Assembly: GCA_900696575.1 (NCBI GenBank)
Contig: CAADHD010000024.1
Coordinates: forward strand, 62,001-126,000
Direction: 5' to 3'
Length of the DNA stretch: 64,000 bases
DNA from: an uncultured Bacteroidota bacterium
GTDB lineage: Bacteria > Bacteroidota > Bacteroidia > AKYH767-A > OLB10
Part shown: positions 26,857 through 36,367 of the stretch, piece after piece
How the letters are laid out: each line of letters starts with the position of its first letter
Numbering within the stretch: the first letter of the stretch is position 1
The notes under the pieces: model-generated
Told to the model about the DNA's origin: nothing
The model's input: the letters and a program-made list of their open reading frames with translations, nothing else
Database searches by the model: none
Position numbers and translations under genes: made by a program

Positions 26857-27221
26857 TGTCGTTTTATTTTGGTTTAATAATTTCAGGTGTAAGATTTCAC
26901 GGATTATTACGGAATGAATTATAGCAAGGTTTCAAAATTTCGATTTTGTTTCATTTTTACTTTAATGATATCTGACTTTTAAAGGGTTTTACCTGATGTC
27001 TGTATCAAGGGTTACGTTTGACAAAAAGATTTTTATTTACACTGCATTTTAGATCAACTACTATGGAATGTCATTATACTGCTACTGTTGGGCTTATGGT
27101 TCAACTACTGATATCCAACCAGCAGCATTTACTCATTTAGAGAGCAGCTTTTATAACGGTGGTAACAAAATCAAAAAGGATAAATTTTAATTGTAACCTT
27201 ACAAAGTGCTGAAACGTTTCA
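26857..27221. other. 365-bp divergent intergenic region
   Basis: No gene seen. It holds a small hairpin CAAAAT-TTCG-ATTTTG (26933-26948) with a UUCG-type loop on the plus strand, and a plus-strand TACGTTTG (27013-27020) matching TAnnTTTG, about 200 bp before the gene at 27222. Nothing else stands out. Confidence 0.5.
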
Positions 27222-28706
27222 ATGCTGGAAAAGACCACTGACCACACCATGGATACACTTAACAAAACCATTAAAAAACTATCACAGGAAGAATATCAGC
27301 AACTCATACAGCTGGTTTCAGGAGGCAGGCACAATAAACCATTCAAGGTTCTAGAATCAGCCCGCTATCAGGAGAAAACGGATAGTGAAATGATGAATGA
27401 ACTTGAAGTAAGTCCAAGTGCATACTACACTTTAAAATCAAGGCTGAATGATAAAATCGCCTCCCTGTTTGCTCAAAATGCAAAAAGCCCTGTAAACGTT
27501 CTGATGGATGAAGTTACCCGGGTTCCCGCACAACTATATGGAACAAACCGTGAATTTGCCATCCGTGCACTATCCGACCTTGAGAAGCAACTGCTGGAAT
27601 ACGACCTTTCTTCAGAATTGATCATTGTTTATAAAACACTTGCGCAGTTAAATCTCTATACAGAAGACTACAGCTATTACATCAAATTGCATGATAAACA
27701 TGTAGCCTACTCGCTGGCTGTTTCAAAAGCAGAAAATACTTTTTACCGTTTCATACATCAATTAGGAATTTATTTAATTAACAGATCAGAAAAAGATTTT
27801 GATGATTTGGTGATGATGAAACGTGAATTATCAAACATCAGTGAAATGTATGATTCGCACCGCCTGTATGTCTATTACAACATTGCCAACATCTATTACC
27901 AATGCTCCTTACCTGAAAAGAGAGAAGGTATTAAAGCAAAAGAAACTGAGCTTACAGAGTCAATCAGAAAGATAGAAAGCATTTTTGAAACTTACAATCA
28001 GGATACCTATTACCAAAATATCCGATTCATCCTACCTTTTCTCTATTTTACCGTTTATCAGCATTCAGGAAATCAATTACTGGCTGATACCTATTATCAA
28101 CAGTTAAAAGTGTCATTGCCGGAAATCAGCAACAAGCATTTCCATAATTATATTCTGATACACATGCTTAACACCAAAGTTGATAAATACCTTGCTGACA
28201 AGAATGAATCTACACTTGCAGAATTGAACAGCTTACTTCTGAGCAAAGCAGAAATTGATTTAAACGAAGCCTTCCATCAGATTTCATTTGCAAAGTTTAT
28301 TGCCATTACTCATTTCTACAAGAGAGAATACACGGAAGCGGCAAAAGCCATTAATAAATTAAGGAACCATTTTCCTCTTAAGAAATACACTATTGCAGAT
28401 GTTGAATGCCGTTTATTTCAGGCCCTGCAGTATTGTATCATAGGCGAAGACGGGCTTTGTAATCAGATTATTGCCAGTCTGCGAAGGCAGCTGGCCAACG
28501 AAGAACAGGAATGGACTTCCGCTTTCACCTTCATGAAGTTATTAAAAAATGCTCTTAAAGCCGTTGACCTTCGCAAGAAAATTAAGCGTGTTCAGGGTTT
28601 ATGGGATCAGTTTCAGATGGAGAATAAAGGAAAACATGCCATACTTCAGTTTGTACGGATTGATGACAGTGCCATCCGTAAAATGTGCAACCCTATTAAA
28701 GGCTGA
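27222..28706 (+). CDS. Hypothetical protein, helical, possibly TPR-like
   Basis: 494 aa from the ATG at 27222; ATG at 27249 (MDTLNKTIKKLSQEEYQQL) is an equally good start. No signal peptide. The first 100 residues (SEMMNELEVSPSAYYTLKSRLNDKI) could be a small helical DNA- or protein-binding unit, and the rest is helix-rich with spaced aromatic/Ala residues (LAQLNLYTEDYSYYIKLHDKH, AKFIAITHFYKREYTEAAKAI) as in TPR proteins. I recognise no named family. It stands alone between a divergent intergenic region and the convergent prenyl synthase gene. Confidence 0.7.
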   Translation: MLEKTTDHTMDTLNKTIKKLSQEEYQQLIQLVSGGRHNKPFKVLESARYQEKTDSEMMNELEVSPSAYYTLKSRLNDKIASLFAQNAKSPVNVLMDEVTRVPAQLYGTNREFAIRALSDLEKQLLEYDLSSELIIVYKTLAQLNLYTEDYSYYIKLHDKHVAYSLAVSKAENTFYRFIHQLGIYLINRSEKDFDDLVMMKRELSNISEMYDSHRLYVYYNIANIYYQCSLPEKREGIKAKETELTESIRKIESIFETYNQDTYYQNIRFILPFLYFTVYQHSGNQLLADTYYQQLKVSLPEISNKHFHNYILIHMLNTKVDKYLADKNESTLAELNSLLLSKAEIDLNEAFHQISFAKFIAITHFYKREYTEAAKAINKLRNHFPLKKYTIADVECRLFQALQYCIIGEDGLCNQIIASLRRQLANEEQEWTSAFTFMKLLKNALKAVDLRKKIKRVQGLWDQFQMENKGKHAILQFVRIDDSAIRKMCNPIKG

Positions 28707-28779
28707 TAAATTCAATTCAGGAAAATTATTCTTTACTCTCGAATTTCAGGGAGATGAAATGAAGCGTGAATTCAAGTCA

Positions 28780-29751
28780 CTATTTTCTCCTTTCGGTAGA
28801 AAAAATAACCAATTGCTCAAGTGATTGCCGGTAAACGCTTTGACTGAACCTTTTCAGAATTTCAAGTGCCCGGTCACGAAACTTATGCATCATTTCTGCA
28901 GCGTATTTTAATCCCCCTGATTCATTGACAAATTTTATTACCTGAGCCACATCTTCAGGACGTTGCCTGCTGCTTTTAATCAATCTTATAATTCTTCGTT
29001 TTTCCGAAGTAGAAGTATTGCTCAGTGCATGTATCAGAGGAAGCGTCATCTTGCTGTCTTTTATGTCAATGCCGGTCGGTTTTCCTGTGTTGAGATTCTT
29101 CTCAAACTCAAACAAGTCATCTTTTATCTGAAAGGCTTGCCCGGCAAGTTCTCCAAACAATCTCATTTGTTCAACTGCCTGAACATCTGCTCCTGAAGAT
29201 TTTGCACCCACCGCACAGCACGAAGCAATTAATGAGGCAGTTTTCTGCCTGATAATGTCATAATAAATCTGCTCATTCACATCTAATCTTCTCGCCTTTT
29301 CAAGCTGAAGTAATTCGCCTTCGCTCATCATCTTTACCGCCTGAGATACAATTTCGAGAATATCATGCTCTCTTCTCTCTACTGCAATCAGCAAGCCTCT
29401 CGATAAAAGATAATCGCCCACCAAAACGGCAATTTTGTTCTTCCATAAAGCATTAATTGAGAAGAAATCTCTTCGTTGTAAACTATCATCCACCACATCA
29501 TCATGAACTAAAGTTGCAGTATGCAAAAGCTCAATCAGCGCAGCACCAGTGTATGTTGAGTCTGTTATTCGGCCACACATTCCGGCTGTATGAAACACGA
29601 ACATTGGACGCATCTGCTTGCCTTTGCGTTTTACAATGTAATGCATAATGCGGTCAAGCAAAGGTGTGCGGCTACGCATGGCATCCCGGAAGCGGTGCTC
29701 GAATTCAGCCATTTCTTTCTGAATTGGCTGTTTTATAGTTTCAAGGTTCAA
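28780..29751 (-). CDS. ispB: Polyprenyl (octaprenyl) diphosphate synthase
   Basis: 323 aa. A trans-prenyltransferase that lengthens isoprenoid diphosphates, here probably for the quinone side chain. The first aspartate-rich motif is LVHDDVVDDSL, and GKQMRPMFVFHTA and GELLQLE are also family marks. The second motif reads KDDLFEFEKN, so it is DDxxE rather than DDxxD, a possible effect on Mg2+ binding. The frame opens at a TTG (29751); the next ATG (29715) would cut the usual LETIKQPI start, so TTG is preferred but unproven. It is convergent with the gene at 27222-28706. Confidence 0.9.
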   Translation of the reverse strand: MNLETIKQPIQKEMAEFEHRFRDAMRSRTPLLDRIMHYIVKRKGKQMRPMFVFHTAGMCGRITDSTYTGAALIELLHTATLVHDDVVDDSLQRRDFFSINALWKNKIAVLVGDYLLSRGLLIAVERREHDILEIVSQAVKMMSEGELLQLEKARRLDVNEQIYYDIIRQKTASLIASCCAVGAKSSGADVQAVEQMRLFGELAGQAFQIKDDLFEFEKNLNTGKPTGIDIKDSKMTLPLIHALSNTSTSEKRRIIRLIKSSRQRPEDVAQVIKFVNESGGLKYAAEMMHKFRDRALEILKRFSQSVYRQSLEQLVIFSTERRK

Positions 29752-29882
29752 AGGCTGAAAAATGAGGGCACGAAGATAAACACTATGCCAGCCTTCTTAT
29801 ATCATTTTAATAACATAACTGGTCATCAGCGTTGCAACATACCTTACAATGATTAGCCATCATATAAGGAAGCAGTGATGAA

Positions 29883-30230
29883 CTAAATCAGCTTTTTTGC
29901 TGAAAAGTGAAAGCTGTTATCATAAATGAACCAGATGATGGATTCTCCATCGGGATTTTCCACTTTAGTAAAAATGAAATCGCATACAGAAGGAAAGTTT
30001 TTTAAATTCATTCTGATGTCCTGAAAGAATAATGGCTCATCTCCGGGTTTTAGTTTTTTTATTTTATGAAAAATCTTTCGTAAAAACGGAATCATCATAG
30101 TAACCGGTTTACCCATCAGGCTTCCGGTATTAAACAAGGAGTTGTCGCTTTCGGTAATAAAACCTGAACAGTTTAACGAAATGCACTGGCATTTCTTAGG
30201 CTGAAGCGGAATAAAGTTACTGAAGCTCAT
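29883..30230 (-). CDS. Small hypothetical protein
   Basis: 115 aa, no signal peptide. It begins MSFSNFIPLQPKKCQCISLNCSGFITESDNSLF, with a CxCxxxxC cluster (C14, C16, C21) near the N-terminus. The remainder, with FIFTKVENPDGESIIWFIYDNS, hints at a small PAS-like alpha/beta domain, but no family is claimed. It lies 131 bp upstream of the prenyl synthase start on the same strand. Confidence 0.5.
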   Translation of the reverse strand: MSFSNFIPLQPKKCQCISLNCSGFITESDNSLFNTGSLMGKPVTMMIPFLRKIFHKIKKLKPGDEPLFFQDIRMNLKNFPSVCDFIFTKVENPDGESIIWFIYDNSFHFSAKKLI

Positions 30231-30338
30231 GCTGGTTCATTTGTATTCCTTTTACTGAAAATCTTGCAAAAAGTTGCTTGGGCGAAATGAATCATTTTAC
30301 CAGTTTTGCCATTCCTTGCATTTTTGCGATCTGAACAA

Positions 30339-30425
30339 GGAGAGATGGCAGAGCGGTCGAATGCGGCAGACTCGAAATCTGTTTTCCGGCTTGCCGGAAC
30401 GGGGGTTCGAATCCCTCTCTCTCCG
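30339..30425 (+). tRNA. tRNA-Ser (anticodon CGA)
   Basis: An 87-nt cloverleaf. The acceptor stem GGAGAGA (30339-30345) pairs with TCTCTCC (30418-30424), with G as discriminator at 30425. The anticodon loop CTCGAAA has CGA at 30373-30375, reading UCG serine codons. A long variable arm (TTTTCCGGCTTGCCGGAAC) is typical of tRNA-Ser, and the T-loop is GTTCGAA. CCA is not encoded. A terminator follows at 30437. Confidence 0.95.
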
Positions 30426-30436
30426 CTAAATAAAAA

Positions 30437-30467
30437 AGAGGCTGTAATGATTACAGCCTCTATTTTT
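30437..30467. terminator. Bidirectional terminator between tRNA-Ser and the M43 protease
   Basis: A near-perfect palindrome (GAGGCTGTAAT/ATTACAGCCTC) with A-run on its left and T-run on its right, so it can end transcription on both strands: the tRNA on plus and the M43 gene (stop at 30485) on minus. Confidence 0.8.
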
Positions 30468-30484
30468 AAATTTCATTTTGAAGA

Positions 30485-32608
30485 TTATCTTTCGATACTT
30501 AACCGTTTGGAATAATGATTTCCGTTGTGGTTAATGTCGAAAAGGTAAATTCCTTTAGCGTTTTCAGAAAGGTCGAAAGTTACCTTTCTTGATTCGGCAG
30601 TGTTTATACGGTAAGAAATTACAGCGCTTCCTGTAGCATTAAGAACATTTACATAAACAACACCGTTCATAGTTTCGGGAATAATCATATTGATAAGGCC
30701 GCTGGAAGGATTCGGGTATAAGTTAATGCCGGCAGCTTCTGCATTCTCATTAATTCCAACCAATCCCTGAATGTTGATATTATCAACATAAAGGTTGTTT
30801 TCGTAATCGCATATTCCCCGGAAACGGACAATAGCAGATGATGCAGTCGCATAAGGAGCAAGAGAAACGGTTTCCTGTCGCCATTGCGATGCTGTAGGCA
30901 CAAACGCAATTTGCGAATTGGGAGCAGTAGTAAGCGGAGTACCGAATTTTTTGTACACAGAAGTCCAGGTAGAACCGCAGTTGGTAGAAACCAGAACTTC
31001 TAATGTGTCAGAAAATCCGGTAGCAGAATACAATGCATAGGCCACCCAAAATTTCAATTCAGGATTATTCTGTGTAGCTAAGTTTACAGAAGGCATATCA
31101 AACTCATCAATAGCACCTGCAGAATTGTAATCGTAATAATTCAAAAACATGGAAGCATTACTGGCCTGGCCGGCTGCCATGGTCCGTTCCCACGTATAGC
31201 TGCCATCCGGATTATTTACGGTATATCCTGCCGGAGGGAATGTTATAGCTTGAAAGTCTTGCTGAATAGGCAATGCCTGACCAATAGCTACATTGCTGAA
31301 ATTAGAATTGGAAGCATCGTTGGAAGCATTCTGGTCGGTTGTGCCATTAGGATTCGTTGTATAGGCATTAAAGGTGTGCACTCCTGCCCCGAAGGTTATG
31401 TTGCTTAATGTAACATTAGCCGTGCTATTGGTAGAAAGGCTGCCTGTCCAGCTATAAGTGTTAACTGTTCCGCCATCAACTTGATAGTTAATAGTAACTG
31501 AAGTGAGAGTGTTAATGCCAAAATTTCTGAGTGTAACCTGAGGAGCAATGGAACTGGCACAAATAGCACCTGAGGGTTGAATAATTGCAGAAATACCGGC
31601 ATCATTTTGTTGTAAATTAACCGGTACACAACCTAGAGAAGACTGCAGCGGCAACCGCGGTCCGCTGAGGGCAGCATTCATCCGGGCACCTTGCCCGAGG
31701 GTAAACATGTACATACAGGGATCGTCAGTATAATCCATGTAGTTCATGGTCAATTCGCCATTCGGACTTGAGCCGGCACCACAGGCGTTGGTATGATGAG
31801 GATGAGCAGGGCAACCGAAATGACTACCATCAGCTGTCGGGGTATCGGCAACCTGATCATTACCACAGTTTGCATCGCCCCATATATGAAACAGATTCAG
31901 CCAATGTCCTACTTCATGAGTTGTTGTTCGTCCTATATTGTAAGGGGCACCCCCGGGAAACGGGTTTGAAATACTGCCAATGGATGAGTATAAAGACACA
32001 ACTCCATCCGTATTGGCTGTTCCTCCCGGAAATTGAGCATACCCAAGCAGCCCACCGCTTAAATTTCCAATCCACAGATTAAGATATTGATCGCGTGGCC
32101 AGGCATTGCTTCCGCCTTGTGCATCAAATTTAATGGCATCATTTAAACCAAAAGAAGCCACTGTTGTCTGCTTGTGGATAATTCCGCTATGAGGATTTCC
32201 GTTCGGATCGCGCTGAGCTAAACAAAATTGAATATTTGTATTACCAACCAGCGATTGAAAAACTGAAGGCACATTGCCGATGTCAGAGTTGGTGGCTGCA
32301 TAATCTGCATTTAACTGGTCTATTTGAGATTGCACTCTGGTATCAGGTATATTTTGTGCAGCCGTTTGATAGACCACATGTACCACAACAGGAATTACAA
32401 TAGGTACTGAAGATGCACGGTAATCCGGATTTTGCGAAATGACCTTTGCAGTGTGTTCTTCAATTTTTTGTCTGTTTTTAACAAATTCGGGGTTCTGCAT
32501 CATTTGCTGATACAAATCCATAGTACCGCAAGTGCGGCCGGTTTGTGAATAGGCCATGTTTGTAATAAGGACGATGGTCAGAATGGAAAGTGTAATTTTC
32601 AATTTCAT
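30485..32608 (-). CDS. Secreted M43 (pappalysin-type) metalloprotease with type A T9SS tail
   Basis: 707 aa. A signal peptide (ITLSILTIVLITNMAYSQ) precedes a propeptide-like N-terminus and a zinc-protease domain with the HExxHxxGxxH-type site THEVGHWLNLFHIWGD and the Met-turn NYMDY (about 60-330). This active site is intact. Two beta-rich, jellyroll-like regions follow (ITLRNFG... and a MAM/concanavalin-like stretch). The last 80 residues are a T9SS type A sorting domain (GINLYPNPSSG ... ENAKGIYLFDINHNG). Expected to be secreted and to cut extracellular proteins; the substrate is unknown. The promoter at 32629-32657 is near consensus. Confidence 0.93.
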   Translation of the reverse strand: MKLKITLSILTIVLITNMAYSQTGRTCGTMDLYQQMMQNPEFVKNRQKIEEHTAKVISQNPDYRASSVPIVIPVVVHVVYQTAAQNIPDTRVQSQIDQLNADYAATNSDIGNVPSVFQSLVGNTNIQFCLAQRDPNGNPHSGIIHKQTTVASFGLNDAIKFDAQGGSNAWPRDQYLNLWIGNLSGGLLGYAQFPGGTANTDGVVSLYSSIGSISNPFPGGAPYNIGRTTTHEVGHWLNLFHIWGDANCGNDQVADTPTADGSHFGCPAHPHHTNACGAGSSPNGELTMNYMDYTDDPCMYMFTLGQGARMNAALSGPRLPLQSSLGCVPVNLQQNDAGISAIIQPSGAICASSIAPQVTLRNFGINTLTSVTINYQVDGGTVNTYSWTGSLSTNSTANVTLSNITFGAGVHTFNAYTTNPNGTTDQNASNDASNSNFSNVAIGQALPIQQDFQAITFPPAGYTVNNPDGSYTWERTMAAGQASNASMFLNYYDYNSAGAIDEFDMPSVNLATQNNPELKFWVAYALYSATGFSDTLEVLVSTNCGSTWTSVYKKFGTPLTTAPNSQIAFVPTASQWRQETVSLAPYATASSAIVRFRGICDYENNLYVDNINIQGLVGINENAEAAGINLYPNPSSGLINMIIPETMNGVVYVNVLNATGSAVISYRINTAESRKVTFDLSENAKGIYLFDINHNGNHYSKRLSIER

Positions 32609-32628
32609 AATTTTTTAGTTTTAAAGTA

Positions 32629-32657
32629 CAAACGTAAGTAAAAATCTTTAAGCCAAA
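32629..32657 (-). promoter_or_regulatory. Near-consensus promoter for the M43 protease
   Basis: The minus strand has TTTG (32657-32654), 17 bp, then TACGTTTG (32636-32629), 20 bp before the ATG at 32608. Spacing and boxes match the kinase promoter at 20606-20634. Confidence 0.6.
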
Positions 32658-32725
32658 AAACAGATATACTTTATATTTTCAAAGCATGATTATGCAGTAA
32701 TGACTGCATCCTTTTCCTGTTAACT

Positions 32726-32733
32726 TACATTTG
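32726..32733 (+). promoter_or_regulatory. -7 box (TACATTTG) for the tolC operon
   Basis: A perfect TAnnTTTG match 20 bp before the tolC-like ATG at 32754. No clear -33 element. Confidence 0.45.
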
Positions 32734-32753
32734 CCGTCCCTATTTTAAACCAG

Positions 32754-34181
32754 ATGCAAAGAATTCTATGTGCTATTTTGTTTTTAATCTTTTCGGCCGT
32801 TTCAAATTTTTTAAATGCCCAGAAGGTGTGGACATTACAGGAATGCGTAGAATATGCTTTAAAGAATAATCTTCAGGTAAAACAAGGTGAAATAAGCAGT
32901 TCCATTGCCGAAGCCAATAAGCAGCAAAGCCTTTTCAGTTTTTTCCCTTCGATTAACGGCAGCGCATCATACAATTACAATACCGGCCGCTCGGTTGATG
33001 CATTCACCAATACTTTTACTACCCGCTCAAACCAGTCGGCCAATTTTTCAATAAGCTCAGGTGTAACATTATTTAACGGATTTCAATTACAGCATCAATA
33101 CCGCCAGAGCCGTTCCAATCTTAAAGCTTCCGGATATGACCTTGATAAAGTAAGAAACGACATTTCACTGAATGTGGCGGCTGCTTATCTGCAGGCTGTT
33201 TATGCCAAAGAAGAAACAAAAGCAGCCGAAGACCGCCTTAAATTAGCTGATGAGCAGCTTTCAAAAACTAAAAAATTAGTCGAGAATGATTTACTGGCCA
33301 AAGGAAGTTTGCTTGAAGCAGAAGCACAAATGGCTACAGAGGACTACACCCGCATCACCGCTCACAATGCTTATCAAAATGCAATTCTTACGCTTACTCA
33401 GTTAATGAATCTTGAATCTGCTGACGAATTTGAAATTGAAGTTCCGAGCATTGACCTTCCCAGACAGGAGATCTTAAGTCTTACATCAGAGATGATTTTT
33501 AAAGATGCCATGAACCGGCAGCCTGAAATTAAAAGCGCAGCATGGAGAACTTTTGCAGCAAAATCAGGCTGGAAAGGTTCTCTTGGCGGAAGATTGCCAA
33601 GACTAACATTATTCGGAAGCATCAGCACGCTTTATTCAAACCAGGCGCAACGGATTAAAGGCGTACCTTTATTTTTAGGTTATCAGCCAACCGGCTCGCT
33701 CACCACCGGAGGAGATGCTGTTTTATCACCATCCTATATTTACGAATTTGAAAAAACACCCTTCTCCGACCAGTTTGATAATAACCTGAGCAAGTCATTC
33801 GGATTCAGCTTAAGCATTCCGGTTTTTAACGGTCGCAGTACAGAAATGTCTGTCAAAAGATCAAAACTGAATTATGAAAACGCCAGAATCAATCAACAGT
33901 TAGTCGAAGATCAGCTTTACAAAAGCATACAACAGGCACATCAGGATGCTGTGGCGGCATTGAACAAGCTCGAAGCCGCAAAAAAAAGCGCAGATGCACA
34001 AACGGAAGCATTAATGTACATGGAAAAGAAATACGAAGCAGGCCTGGTTACCTCACTCGAATACAACACGGCACGCAACAATCTTACCCGTGCTCAATCA
34101 AATATGCTTCAATCAAAGTATGATCTGATTTTTAAAATAAAAGTACTTGATTTTTATGCAGGCAAACCTTTGAGTTACTGA
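32754..34181 (+). CDS. TolC-family outer-membrane efflux protein
   Basis: 475 aa. Signal peptide, then MacA/TolC-style start VWTLQECVEYALKNNLQVKQGEI. Two repeats of the TolC fold are visible, each with a long coiled-coil helix pair (DRLKLADEQLSKTKKLVEND...LLEAEAQMATEDY and QAHQDAVAALNKLEAAKKSADAQTEALMYMEKKYEAGLVTSLEY). It should form the outer-membrane channel of a tripartite efflux or secretion system. The adaptor gene begins 1 bp after its stop; no inner-membrane pump is in the window beside it. Confidence 0.93.
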   Translation: MQRILCAILFLIFSAVSNFLNAQKVWTLQECVEYALKNNLQVKQGEISSSIAEANKQQSLFSFFPSINGSASYNYNTGRSVDAFTNTFTTRSNQSANFSISSGVTLFNGFQLQHQYRQSRSNLKASGYDLDKVRNDISLNVAAAYLQAVYAKEETKAAEDRLKLADEQLSKTKKLVENDLLAKGSLLEAEAQMATEDYTRITAHNAYQNAILTLTQLMNLESADEFEIEVPSIDLPRQEILSLTSEMIFKDAMNRQPEIKSAAWRTFAAKSGWKGSLGGRLPRLTLFGSISTLYSNQAQRIKGVPLFLGYQPTGSLTTGGDAVLSPSYIYEFEKTPFSDQFDNNLSKSFGFSLSIPVFNGRSTEMSVKRSKLNYENARINQQLVEDQLYKSIQQAHQDAVAALNKLEAAKKSADAQTEALMYMEKKYEAGLVTSLEYNTARNNLTRAQSNMLQSKYDLIFKIKVLDFYAGKPLSY

Positions 34182-34182
34182 T

Positions 34183-35535
34183 ATGGCAAAAAAGAAAAAC
34201 ACCTTAAGAAACATCCTTATATCAGCAGGGATACTGATTGTCGTTTTAACCATTCTGAAATCAACCGGAATAATCGGTGACGATAATTCCATAAAAGTAA
34301 GCGCTGAAGAAGCTGCTGTTCGTACCATATTGGAAACGGTTTCGGCCAGCGGAAAAATTCAGCCTGAGGTAGAAGTAAAAATAAGCGCAGATGTGTCAGG
34401 TGAAATTGTAGAGTTGCCTGTCAAGGTAAGTCAGCAGGTGAAAAAAGGAGATTTGCTATGCAGAATCAATCCGGAAATTTATGTCAGTAATCTGGACCGT
34501 ATGATAGCTTCTGTCAATTCCTCAAAAGCTAATCTTGAAAGTTCAAGACAGCGTCTCCAGCAGGCACTCTCTCAGTTTGAAAAAACAGAATTGAATTTTA
34601 ACCGGAATAAAAAGCTGTTTGCAGAAAAAGTAATCAGTGCCTCCGAATTTGAGGCAATAAAATCTTCTTATGAGGTGTCAAAAGCAGAAACAGAATCAGC
34701 GCGGCAGGGAGTAAAAGCAGCAGAATATGGAATAAACAGTGCAGAAGCTGCATTGAAAGAAGCACGAGAAAATCTTAATAAAACAACCATTTATGCCCCT
34801 GTTGACGGAACCATTTCGAAACTGAATGTAACCCGAGGTGAACGTGTACAGGGAGTTACAGGATTTCAAGGAACCGAGCTGATGCGGATTGCCAATCTTA
34901 ATGAGATGGAAGTACAGGCCGATGTAAGCGAAAGTGATATTATCAGAGTAAAACTAAACGATACTACTATAGTGGAAGTGGATGCATACCGCGATAAAAA
35001 GTTTAAGGGAATTGTAACTGAAATAGCCAACTCTGCTGCGATGACCAGCCAGGTTGCTACCGATCAGGTTACAAATTACCCGGTAAAAATCCGTGTGTTG
35101 AGAGAAAGCTATGAAGATTTGCTTCAGCAACAGACTACACCTTTCCGTCCGGGCATGTCAGCTACTGTTGAAATTCAAACCAAACGCGTAGGAAATGTGA
35201 TTACTGTCCCCATTCAATCCGTAACCATGCGCGATACCAGCGAAACAGGAAAAAACAAAAAGAAACTCGAAACAGAATCTGAATCAACAACCACAAATGA
35301 AACTCCTGAAACGAAAGATAAAAGAATAGAGTGTATTTTTGTAATTGAAAAGGATCATGTGCGCTTACAGCCTGTTAAAAGCGGCATTCAGGATAATACC
35401 TATATTGAAATAAAAACGGGATTGAAGGAAAAAGAAAAAGTAGTAACCGGCCCTTTTAATGTAATAAATAAAAAACTTGAGAATGGAGATAAGGTAAAGG
35501 TTGTTGAAAAGGAAAAGCTGTTTGAGCAGCAATAA
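34183..35535 (+). CDS. Periplasmic adaptor subunit of a tripartite efflux system
   Basis: 450 aa. One N-terminal membrane helix (TLRNILISAGILIVVLTIL), then a biotinyl-lipoyl-like barrel (VEVKISADVSGEIVELPVKVSQQVKKGDLLCRI), a long alpha-hairpin (residues about 100-200) and beta-barrel domains (DVSESDIIRVKLNDTTIVEV). A Lys/Glu-rich insertion (KNKKKLETESESTTTNETPETKDKR) splits the C-terminal region, which is unusual. This is the MacA/HlyD-type linker between an inner-membrane pump and TolC. The tolC-like gene precedes it directly; the next gene (tsaB) is unrelated, so the pump is not encoded here. Confidence 0.93.
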   Translation: MAKKKNTLRNILISAGILIVVLTILKSTGIIGDDNSIKVSAEEAAVRTILETVSASGKIQPEVEVKISADVSGEIVELPVKVSQQVKKGDLLCRINPEIYVSNLDRMIASVNSSKANLESSRQRLQQALSQFEKTELNFNRNKKLFAEKVISASEFEAIKSSYEVSKAETESARQGVKAAEYGINSAEAALKEARENLNKTTIYAPVDGTISKLNVTRGERVQGVTGFQGTELMRIANLNEMEVQADVSESDIIRVKLNDTTIVEVDAYRDKKFKGIVTEIANSAAMTSQVATDQVTNYPVKIRVLRESYEDLLQQQTTPFRPGMSATVEIQTKRVGNVITVPIQSVTMRDTSETGKNKKKLETESESTTTNETPETKDKRIECIFVIEKDHVRLQPVKSGIQDNTYIEIKTGLKEKEKVVTGPFNVINKKLENGDKVKVVEKEKLFEQQ

Positions 35536-35541
35536 TCAAAA

Positions 35542-36228
35542 ATGGCTGTAATCCTTCATATAGAAACAGCGGAAGAAATTTGCTCGGTTTGCGTTGCGGA
35601 GAATGGAATTATTATTTCGCTGGAAGAAGACTCTACCATGTATTCTCATGCTTCATCATTAACCATTCTTATTGAAAATGCAATTAAAAATGCCGGCCTG
35701 AAATCTTTAAACGATTTAGATGCAGTAGCTGTCAGCATGGGTCCCGGCTCCTACACAGGATTGCGAATCGGCACCTCTGCTGCAAAAGGAATTTGTTACG
35801 CTTTAAATAAGCCGATGATTGCTGTTCCAACTCTGCTTTCTATGGCTGAAAGTTTTAAAGCCGAAAATAATATCAAGAAAGATGACCTAATTGTTCCATG
35901 CATTGATGCACGGAGAATGGAAGTTTATTATTCGGTTTTCACTTCTCAATTAATGGAAATAGAACTTACCAAAGCAGAAGTGATTAATGAAACAACATTT
36001 AGTAATTTGTGTAACTTTTCCATCGAAGTAAACTTTATTGGAAGTGGTGCTGAAAAAATCAGTACTGTTTATCGTTGTCCGAACTTTAAATACTTCCCAA
36101 AACATTATCCAATCGCTAAAGGAATGGTTAATACAGCATTTCAAAAGTTTAAAAATCAGGCTTTTGAAGATTCAGCCCACTTTGAGCCTTTTTATCTGAA
36201 AGACTTCGTTTCGACTTCAAAAACATGA
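35542..36228 (+). CDS. tsaB: tRNA threonylcarbamoyladenosine biosynthesis protein TsaB
   Basis: 228 aa. TsaB is an inactive paralogue and partner of TsaD in making t6A at position 37 of ANN-reading tRNAs. The ASKHA-like start (MAVILHIETAEEICSVCVAENG), VSMGPGSYTGLRIGTSAAKGI and PCIDARRMEVYYSVF motifs are diagnostic. It begins 6 bp after the adaptor gene and is probably on its transcript, without an obvious functional link. Its end is followed by a divergent-free intergenic stretch before the adhesin gene. Confidence 0.95.
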   Translation: MAVILHIETAEEICSVCVAENGIIISLEEDSTMYSHASSLTILIENAIKNAGLKSLNDLDAVAVSMGPGSYTGLRIGTSAAKGICYALNKPMIAVPTLLSMAESFKAENNIKKDDLIVPCIDARRMEVYYSVFTSQLMEIELTKAEVINETTFSNLCNFSIEVNFIGSGAEKISTVYRCPNFKYFPKHYPIAKGMVNTAFQKFKNQAFEDSAHFEPFYLKDFVSTSKT

Positions 36229-36315
36229 TAATTAGTGGTTTTTGTTGAAAAAATAGACAAAAAAATCATCCTTTTGTCGTATATCGCGTAGAATGAATTT
36301 TATATAACAACTCCT

Positions 36316-36323
36316 TATATTTG
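36316..36323 (+). promoter_or_regulatory. -7 box (TATATTTG) before the choice-of-anchor-L adhesin
   Basis: A perfect TAnnTTTG match 44 bp before the ATG at 36368, suggesting a leader of about 35-40 nt. Confidence 0.4.
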
Positions 36324-36367
36324 TCCTTGAATTTCACCACCATAGAACTCTCCTAAATTCAAGTAAT

